From: an uncultured Desulfotignum sp.
GTDB lineage: Bacteria; Desulfobacterota; Desulfobacteria; Desulfobacterales; Desulfobacteraceae
Assembly: GCA_937951975.1 (NCBI GenBank)
Contig: CALGAJ010000198.1
Coordinates: forward strand, 1-7,563
DNA length: 7,563 nt
Direction of reading: 5' to 3'
Shown: positions 1-4,654 of the stretch, one piece after another
Layout of the letters: every line of letters starts with the position of its first letter
Position numbering within the stretch: position 1 is the stretch's first letter
The notes under the pieces: model-generated
The model's input: only the letters and a program-made list of their open reading frames with translations
The model's database searches: none
What the model was told of the DNA's origin: nothing
Program-made: the position numbers and the translations under genes

Positions 1-1866
1 CTTGTCCCTGACCCCGTGATGAATCACGTTGAGCAGCATTTTGGTGTCAAAATCCCGCTTTCTAAGCAAGGACACCGCATTGAAATACCAGGTCATGTTC
101 TGCATGAACTGCTGGAACTGTTCCTCAGAAATGGGGTCGGTCCGGTTGTCGATGTACAGATCCTTTTGAGAGGCGATGCGCTGAATCAGGTACAGGGAAT
201 ATTCCTCCTCGTTTTTCAGATACAGACCGCTTTTTCTGGAACCCACCCGGAACAGCGGCGGCTGGGCAATGTACAGGTATCCCTTTGCGATCATTTCCGG
301 CATCTGCCGGTAAAAAAAGGTGAGCAAAAGGGTCCGGATATGAGAGCCGTCCACATCGGCATCGGTCATGATCACCACTTTGTGATACCGGATTTTGTCC
401 ACATCATACTCTTCCCTGCCGGCGCCCGTACCCAGCACCGTGATGATGTTCTTGATCTCATCGCTGCGAAGGATCTTGTCGAACCGGGCCTTTTCCACAT
501 TCAGAATCTTGCCTTTCAAGGGAAGGATGGCCTGAAAACGGCGGTCTCTTCCCTGTTTGGCCGACCCGCCGGCGGAATCTCCCTCCACCAGGAACAGTTC
601 TCTTTCCGCCGGATCCGCAAACTGGCATTCCGCCAGCTTGCCCGGCAGGGTGGAATCCATGAGGGTCCCTTTTTTGCGGGCCAGCTCTCTGGCCCGTTTG
701 GCCGCATCCCTGGCCCTGGCTGCATCCACGGCCTTGGAGATGATCTGTCTGGCCACGGTGGGGTTTTCTTCCAGAAACCAGGCCAGTTTCTCGTTGAGCA
801 ACGATTCCACAATGCCTTTGCCTTCGTTGTTGCCCAGTTTGGTCTTGGTCTGGCCTTCGAACTGGGGTTCCATGATCTTCACGGAAATGATCACAGCCAG
901 GCCTTCTCTCATGTCATCACCGGACAGCTTGATATTCTGCATGTTTTTGGGCAGATTCTTTGCCACGACGATATATGCATTTACCGTGCGGGTCATGGCC
1001 GCCTTGAACCCGGACACATGGAATCCGCCCTCGATGGTGCGGATGTTGTTGGCATAGGAATACAGTTTTTCCTTGAACGTGTCATTGTACTGAATGGCCA
1101 CCTCCACCTGCACATCCTTTTTGTCCCCCTCGATGTGGATGGGATCATGCAAAGGCGTGCAGGAGCGGTTCAGATACTCCACAAACGACACGATCCCGCC
1201 TTCATAGAAAAAATCATCCTTCTGGGCGGACCGCTCATCTTCGATAATGATCCGGACCCCTTTGTTCAGAAAGGCCAGTTCCCGCATGCGGCGGGACAAA
1301 GTTTCATAGTCGAACTCATTTTCGTTCATGACCGTGAAATCCGGCGTGAACCGGATCTTGGTCCCTTTTTTCACGGTGTCGCCCTTGACGGTCAGTTCCG
1401 TGACCTTGTGACCCCGGGAATAGGTCTGATGATAGATCTTTCCTTTTTTATAGACTTCCATTTCCAGGTGGCTGGACAACGCGTTGACCACGGAAATTCC
1501 CACGCCGTGAAGACCGCCGGATACTTTGTAGGAATCCTTGTCAAACTTGCCGCCGGCATGCAGTTTGGTCATGACCACTTCGCAGGCCGGTACATGCTCG
1601 GTTTCATGCATCTCAATGGGAATCCCCCGGCCGTTGTCCTCCACACTCACACTCATATCCGGGTGAATGGTCACATTAATGGTGTCGCAATGACCGGCCA
1701 TGGCTTCATCGATGCTGTTGTCCACCACCTCATACACCAGGTGGTGAAGCCCTTCCATGTCCACATTGCCGATATACATGGACGGGCGTTTCCTGACCGC
1801 TTCCAGCCCTTCCAGAATTTTGATGCTGCCTGCGTTGTATTCTTTTGTCACGTCGTTTTCTTTCAT
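1..1866 (-). CDS. gyrB: DNA gyrase subunit B, partial (C-terminal end outside window)
   Basis: ATPase subunit of the GyrA2B2 type II topoisomerase, which introduces negative supercoils. The reading frame is open for 622 codons from ATG at 1866 to the window edge. The N-terminus carries the GHKL ATPase signatures: YEVVDNSIDEA with E46 and N50 (E42 and N46 in E. coli), DNGRGIP from D77, and GGLHGVG at 117-123. The TOPRIM domain shows EGDSAGG from E428, PLKGKILNVEKAR, and the metal-binding DADVD at D502/D504/D506, a constant +4 offset from E. coli. The last residues seen (about 570-622) look like the start of the proteobacterial insertion in the TOPRIM/tail region, so the full protein is probably near 800 residues and about 180 are missing. 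The start overlaps the dnaN stop by 4 nt (ATGA) and has no clear Shine-Dalgarno, so translation is probably coupled to dnaN. No TTA, CTA or TCA codon occurs in frame over most of its length, which leaves a long but meaningless open frame on the opposite strand. Identity is certain. Confidence 0.98.
   Translation of the reverse strand, partial: MKENDVTKEYNAGSIKILEGLEAVRKRPSMYIGNVDMEGLHHLVYEVVDNSIDEAMAGHCDTINVTIHPDMSVSVEDNGRGIPIEMHETEHVPACEVVMTKLHAGGKFDKDSYKVSGGLHGVGISVVNALSSHLEMEVYKKGKIYHQTYSRGHKVTELTVKGDTVKKGTKIRFTPDFTVMNENEFDYETLSRRMRELAFLNKGVRIIIEDERSAQKDDFFYEGGIVSFVEYLNRSCTPLHDPIHIEGDKKDVQVEVAIQYNDTFKEKLYSYANNIRTIEGGFHVSGFKAAMTRTVNAYIVVAKNLPKNMQNIKLSGDDMREGLAVIISVKIMEPQFEGQTKTKLGNNEGKGIVESLLNEKLAWFLEENPTVARQIISKAVDAARARDAAKRARELARKKGTLMDSTLPGKLAECQFADPAERELFLVEGDSAGGSAKQGRDRRFQAILPLKGKILNVEKARFDKILRSDEIKNIITVLGTGAGREEYDVDKIRYHKVVIMTDADVDGSHIRTLLLTFFYRQMPEMIAKGYLYIAQPPLFRVGSRKSGLYLKNEEEYSLYLIQRIASQKDLYIDNRTDPISEEQFQQFMQNMTWYFNAVSLLRKRDFDTKMLLNVIHHGVRDK
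1863..1866 (-). promoter_or_regulatory. dnaN stop / gyrB start overlap (ATGA), translational coupling site
   Basis: The dnaN stop (TGA, 1865-1863) and the gyrB start (ATG, 1866-1864) share bases as ATGA. The 20 nt before the gyrB ATG show no convincing purine-rich Shine-Dalgarno. Termination-reinitiation by ribosomes leaving dnaN is therefore the likely way gyrB is translated. The overlap is seen directly; coupling is inferred. Confidence 0.75.
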
Positions 1867-2984
1867 GATATATGCATTGCCATGATGGCACAGATAAGGT
1901 TGTCATCATCCATGGCTTTGATGATGCACGGCGTTTTTGCTTCCTTTATGTAAACCACCACAGTGGCCTGGTCGAACAGATTCAAGGCATCCATGAAGTA
2001 TCTGGGGTTGAAGGCACTTTTTATCTCGTCCCCTGAATATCCGATCATCATGCGTTCTTTGGATTCCCCGATCTCCGGGTTGGTGATGGTGACCGTAAGT
2101 TCGTTTTCTTTGAAATTCAGAATCACGCTCTTGTAATCCTCGGAAGTGAGAATGGAAACCCGTTTCATGAGCGTGTAAAACATGCTGCGGTCCACTTCCA
2201 TGCCGGTCATGGCATCGGTCTGGATAATGGGCGGGTAATTGGGATATTCCCCGCTGAGCAGTTTGATCATGATGGATTCATTGGCCCGCTGAAATACAAA
2301 ATGATTGGCCTTGATCCCCACCCGGATGGATTCAGATGTGTTGTCGATAAATTTGTGCAGTTCAGACAACCCTTTTTTGGGAATGATAACCGGCTCATCC
2401 GGCAGCACCAGATCTCCGGTATATTTGGCATCAAAACAGTTCAGACGCCGGGAGTCGGTAGACACCATCCGCAGGTAAGGAATATCGTTTTTTTCTGTTT
2501 TTTCAATCAACGCCCCCAGCACATAGGTGCGTTTTTCATCCCCCGCATAGGTGATCACTGCTGCGGATTCCAGCATTTTTCTTAAATCTTTTGCATTGAT
2601 TTCAATGAAATCCACATTTTCAATGACCGGTGTTTCCGGAAAATTTTCATAATCCGATGAAACAATGTGAAACAGGCTGTCTCCTTTGCCTATTTCCACC
2701 CATCGGTTTTCCACTTCATTCACCGGAATGGTGTTGTCCGGATATTCTCTGACGATTTCAAAGAATTTTTTGGCGTTGATGGAAATAATGCCTTGTTTTT
2801 CAACAGCCGCATCATAGTTGCCGGTAAAAACGGTTTCCAGATCATTGGCAGTGATAATGATCTGGTCTTCCATGGCTTTGATCAGTACATCCGATGTGAT
2901 GGACAAATTGGTTTTTCTGCCGGTGATGCCCTGGATTTTAGAAAGAATTTCCAAGACTTCTTTTTTATCAAATGAAAATCTCAT
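1863..2984 (-). CDS. dnaN: DNA polymerase III beta subunit (sliding clamp)
   Basis: Ring-shaped homodimeric processivity clamp that encircles DNA and tethers polymerase III and other clamp-binding proteins. The 373 residues are close to the E. coli length (366) and fit three repeats of about 120 residues. Family-typical stretches include the N-terminal MRFSFDKKEVLEIL, the ISINAKKFFEIVREYP segment near residue 70, DSRRLN in the middle domain, and LLSGEYPNYPPII in the third region. The last residues (IMAMHIS, 367-373) differ from the usual MPMRL ending that lines the peptide-binding pocket: Ala replaces Pro and there is one extra residue. The ATG at 2984 is preceded by AAGGA at 2991-2995, 6 nt away, which fixes the start. 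The gene ends in a TGA overlapping the gyrB ATG, so the two form a transcriptional and probably translational unit. dnaA and recF, common neighbours of dnaN in bacteria, are not adjacent here. A candidate promoter lies about 110 nt upstream. Confidence 0.98.
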   Translation of the reverse strand: MRFSFDKKEVLEILSKIQGITGRKTNLSITSDVLIKAMEDQIIITANDLETVFTGNYDAAVEKQGIISINAKKFFEIVREYPDNTIPVNEVENRWVEIGKGDSLFHIVSSDYENFPETPVIENVDFIEINAKDLRKMLESAAVITYAGDEKRTYVLGALIEKTEKNDIPYLRMVSTDSRRLNCFDAKYTGDLVLPDEPVIIPKKGLSELHKFIDNTSESIRVGIKANHFVFQRANESIMIKLLSGEYPNYPPIIQTDAMTGMEVDRSMFYTLMKRVSILTSEDYKSVILNFKENELTVTITNPEIGESKERMMIGYSGDEIKSAFNPRYFMDALNLFDQATVVVYIKEAKTPCIIKAMDDDNLICAIMAMHIS

Positions 2985-2990
2985 TCAGGT

Positions 2991-2995
2991 TCCTT
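2991..2995 (-). promoter_or_regulatory. Shine-Dalgarno of dnaN
   Basis: AAGGA on the minus strand, 6 nt before the ATG at 2984. It supports that ATG as the true start. Confidence 0.75.
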
Positions 2996-3093
2996 TTTAT
3001 TCTTTCTTTAATATTTTAGGGATTATTTGTGAAATATTTATATCAAAACAGGTCTTTTATCAAACGATAAATCGGAAACCTATTTATTTATGG

Positions 3094-3120
3094 ATTATAG
3101 TTTTAAAATAATAATAACAA
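3094..3120 (-). promoter_or_regulatory. Candidate promoter for dnaN-gyrB
   Basis: A perfect TATAAT (-10) lies on the minus strand at 3099-3094. A 4/6 match to the -35 (TTGTTA, 3120-3115) sits at a short 15-bp spacing. The implied transcription start is about 100 nt before dnaN. The surrounding DNA is AT-rich, so chance matches are likely, and the weak -35 keeps confidence low. Confidence 0.35.
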
Positions 3121-3212
3121 TAAGGGGTGTTCAAATGTTTAAAACAGTATAATTATCTGTAATCAAAATAATATTTTTAAAATTGACTGTTGAAAATACG
3201 GTTGGTAATCCC

Positions 3213-3274
3213 TTGAAACAGACCGGGTTTTCAACCCATGACCCGCAGGTGTTCAAAACCCGGTCTGTTTTGAA
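3213..3274 (-). terminator. Hairpin downstream of rdgC pair, candidate terminator
   Basis: A perfect 16-bp inverted repeat (3216-3231 with 3255-3270, GC core GACCGGG/CCCGGTC) lies about 19 nt beyond the second RdgC-family stop. After one mismatch the stem continues for three more pairs inward, leaving a 15-nt loop; outward it continues with wobble pairs. Each arm ends in a T-rich tail (TGTTT on minus, TGTTTT on plus), so it could terminate in either direction, but no long U-run follows on the minus strand. The loop is larger than in a typical intrinsic terminator. Position and GC core favour termination of the rdgC transcript before dnaN. Confidence 0.55.
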
Positions 3275-3292
3275 CATGTTTTCATCATTTTT

Positions 3293-3829
3293 TTAATCAT
3301 TGTATATCCAGGCGCGCATCTGTTCAAACCCCTTGTGTTTCCAGTCATCTGCCGTGCGTTGTTTCAGAAAGGTGAAAAACAGGGTGTCAATAACCTGTGT
3401 GATCCTGAAACCCAGGAGGGCTTTTTCAATGATCCGGCCCTCGATTTCATCATCAGATCCATCTCCGGCCGCCGCCGGGGTTTTCAATCCGGTGATATTG
3501 AAGCTGTCTCCTTTGAGGGTGAAATGGTATTCCTCTTCCGGGCCCAGTTGGCATATCAGATTCATTTCCGTGACCTTGGCCCCTTTTTTCAGGGCCGTGG
3601 TACCTTCCTCGAGTCCGGCCTGGTCCCCTTTGATGGTGATCTTTTCCCTGGCATTGTCTCCCAGGCTGTTTTCCAGCACCAGGGAGTTGCCGATGTCCAG
3701 GGATACCGGATCCCTGGATTCAATGGCCTGTGTGATGTCCTGCCCGGTTTCCACCATAAACCACAGCCAGGTGAGAAATTCATTGCCTAAAAATGAGTAT
3801 TTATTGTACGCAGTGGAGATATCCAGCAT
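3293..3829 (-). CDS. RdgC-associated protein, probable C-terminal partner of split RdgC
   Basis: A 178-residue soluble protein with no signal peptide or membrane segment. It begins four bases after the stop of the upstream RdgC-like gene, with GAGG (3837-3840) 7 nt before its ATG, so it looks independently translated. Visible features are FLTWLW at residues 18-23, a central alternating beta-like region containing NSLVLENS, a conserved-looking GLKTP at about 114-118, a flexible acidic stretch AAAGDGSDDE at 119-128, and a helical C-terminus. From memory, this layout (FLTWLW, then a variable middle, then a FTL...GLKTP motif) matches the C-terminal part of longer deltaproteobacterial RdgC-family proteins. 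I infer that it is the separated C-terminal domain acting with its neighbour. The reading frame differs from the upstream gene by one base. Biochemical function is unknown; it could also be a distinct accessory protein. Confidence 0.8.
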   Translation of the reverse strand: MLDISTAYNKYSFLGNEFLTWLWFMVETGQDITQAIESRDPVSLDIGNSLVLENSLGDNAREKITIKGDQAGLEEGTTALKKGAKVTEMNLICQLGPEEEYHFTLKGDSFNITGLKTPAAAGDGSDDEIEGRIIEKALLGFRITQVIDTLFFTFLKQRTADDWKHKGFEQMRAWIYND

Positions 3830-3833
3830 GGGG

Positions 3834-4448
3834 TTACCTCGAAAAGTGTAATGGGGTCAACGTCAGGATGCGGTCTTTTTGTGCCGGAGAAAACCCTGAT
3901 TTTGTTTCAACCAGGGTATAAGGAAACAACCGGACCGGTTTCAGATTGAAGGATTTGAAAAAAAGGGTTTCAAAAAATTCGTTGGCTGCCTTCTGGGTGG
4001 TGAGTAAAAACAGGGTTTTTGCTTCATAATCCCAGAGCACATCGTACACATTGGGGATGGACGGCATTTTGTGCATCAGTACATCCATGATGGTTTCCTT
4101 GATCTCCGATTTTTCATTTTTGGAGATGAAATCCCGGCCGGAATCCGCTTTTTTTTTCTCAATTTCAATGGCCATCTGTTTGTGTACCAGTTTGGCTGGA
4201 ATCGATTTTTTGTCAATGCGCATCGAAAAAAGAAAGTAGCTGCCGAAAACAAAAGAAAATTTATTGAAATCAGGCAGGTATGGGCTTTCAAAAGGGGTCC
4301 ATCCAGCGGATATTTCTTCGTATTCATTCTCCATTTTCGGGATGGCGTGCTGAATCAGTCCGTTGCGAACCTGCTCCATGGGTTCGGTATCAAAGGTATC
4401 TAAAATATGATATCGGCTCATGGATTGGGTGGCAGATAAAAAACCCAT
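3834..4448 (-). CDS. rdgC: Recombination-associated protein RdgC, N-terminal-type (short form)
   Basis: RdgC is a DNA-binding protein that forms a ring-shaped dimer on double-stranded DNA and restrains RecA-mediated strand exchange in E. coli. This protein has 204 residues against about 303 in E. coli. Resemblance is visible at GWTP (49-52, like the E. coli GWVPP region), RIDKKSIPAKLV (77-88, like the KEEKILPSPVIK segment), a Lys/Glu-rich helix followed by IKETIMDVLMHKMP (like the LKDEVLHSLLPRAF segment), a YDVLWDYEAKTLFLLTTQKAANEFFETL stretch in two parts, and a C-terminal ILTLT (like IELTLT). It stops just after that point. The ATG at 4448 is supported by AAGGAG (4454-4459) 5 nt upstream; an internal Met at residue 10 is less likely. 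It is followed after 4 nt by the probable C-terminal partner, and it is divergent from the oxidoreductase gene. Overall similarity to E. coli is modest, so the family call is good but the exact activity is not shown. Confidence 0.82.
   Translation of the reverse strand: MGFLSATQSMSRYHILDTFDTEPMEQVRNGLIQHAIPKMENEYEEISAGWTPFESPYLPDFNKFSFVFGSYFLFSMRIDKKSIPAKLVHKQMAIEIEKKKADSGRDFISKNEKSEIKETIMDVLMHKMPSIPNVYDVLWDYEAKTLFLLTTQKAANEFFETLFFKSFNLKPVRLFPYTLVETKSGFSPAQKDRILTLTPLHFSR
3837..3840 (-). promoter_or_regulatory. Shine-Dalgarno of the second rdgC-family gene
   Basis: GAGG on the minus strand overlaps the last codons of the upstream gene and sits 7 nt before ATG at 3829. It argues that the second frame is a real start and not only the product of a frameshift. 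Confidence 0.65.
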
Positions 4449-4453
4449 ATGTT

Positions 4454-4459
4454 CTCCTT
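4454..4459 (-). promoter_or_regulatory. Shine-Dalgarno of rdgC
   Basis: A perfect AAGGAG on the minus strand, 5 nt before the ATG at 4448. It decides that start over the internal Met codon 27 nt downstream. Confidence 0.8.
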
Positions 4460-4570
4460 GGTTTATTTTTATATAACTTGCTTTTTTTATTTAAAATTTT
4501 TTTTAAAAAACAATTTATCGGTTATATCATATTTCCTTGAAAAAGGACAGGCCATAGATGGATACGGCAT

Positions 4571-4595
4571 TTACAATTTTAATTATATATTGTAA
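4571..4595. repeat. Spaced inverted repeat TTACAAT-N11-ATTGTAA, possible operator
   Basis: The 7-bp arms at 4571-4577 and 4589-4595 are exact reverse complements separated by 11 AT-rich bases, an 18-bp arm-to-arm step that would place both half-sites on nearly the same helical face. The repeat lies 60-84 nt before the oxidoreductase start, where a repressor or activator site would be expected. It does not match the FNR/CRP or Rex consensus as I know them. Because the region is AT-rich, a chance repeat is possible. Confidence 0.4.
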
Positions 4596-4641
4596 GACAA
4601 ACAGGTTATATCGGGATTTTTACGTTCGCAAAAAAACCACA

Positions 4642-4646
4642 AGAGG
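4642..4646 (+). promoter_or_regulatory. Shine-Dalgarno of the oxidoreductase gene
   Basis: AGAGG followed 8 nt later by ATG at 4655. This favours 4655 over the internal Met codon at 4667. Confidence 0.75.
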
Positions 4647-4654
4647 TGAAACAG

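Larger units (their letters stand above)
2985..3292. other. AT-rich intergenic spacer between rdgC pair and dnaN
   Basis: This is a 308-nt gap with no credible gene; short open frames reaching into it are antisense shadows of dnaN. From the left it holds the dnaN ribosome binding site, a strongly AT-rich stretch (about 3000-3200) with a perfect minus-strand TATAAT, and a long GC-cored hairpin near the end of the rdgC pair. A dnaN-upstream AT-rich region invites comparison with oriC, but no good DnaA boxes were found. The best match, TGTGAAATA at 3028-3036, deviates even from the relaxed consensus. Confidence 0.8.
4449..4654. other. AT-rich divergent intergenic region between rdgC and the oxidoreductase gene
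   Basis: These 206 nt must hold the promoters of both divergent transcripts. It contains long T and A runs at 4481-4510 and a short hairpin TCCTT-GAAA-AAGGA at 4534-4547. A spaced inverted repeat lies at 4571-4595. Many AT-rich hexamers resemble -10 boxes on either strand, but none has a convincing -35 partner at standard spacing, so no specific promoter is called. Confidence 0.6.

Noticed and set aside
16..1953. 645-codon open frame on the plus strand across gyrB
   Set aside because: It is codon-aligned antisense to gyrB, which simply lacks TTA, CTA and TCA codons there. The predicted product is rich in His, Phe and Gly, with no recognisable domain and no ribosome binding site.
2985..3210. 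Possible replication origin upstream of dnaN
   Set aside because: The stretch is AT-rich and close to dnaN, but has no cluster of DnaA boxes; the nearest match (3028-3036) is imperfect even to the relaxed consensus, and dnaA is not adjacent.
3183..3211. Plus-strand TTGACT with a downstream -10-like TAATCC
   Set aside because: The -10 match is poor, and nothing on the plus strand downstream is a gene until 4655.
4534..4547. Small hairpin TCCTT-GAAA-AAGGA in the divergent spacer
   Set aside because: Only five pairs and no poly-T after it; too short to assign as a terminator or regulatory RNA in AT-rich DNA.
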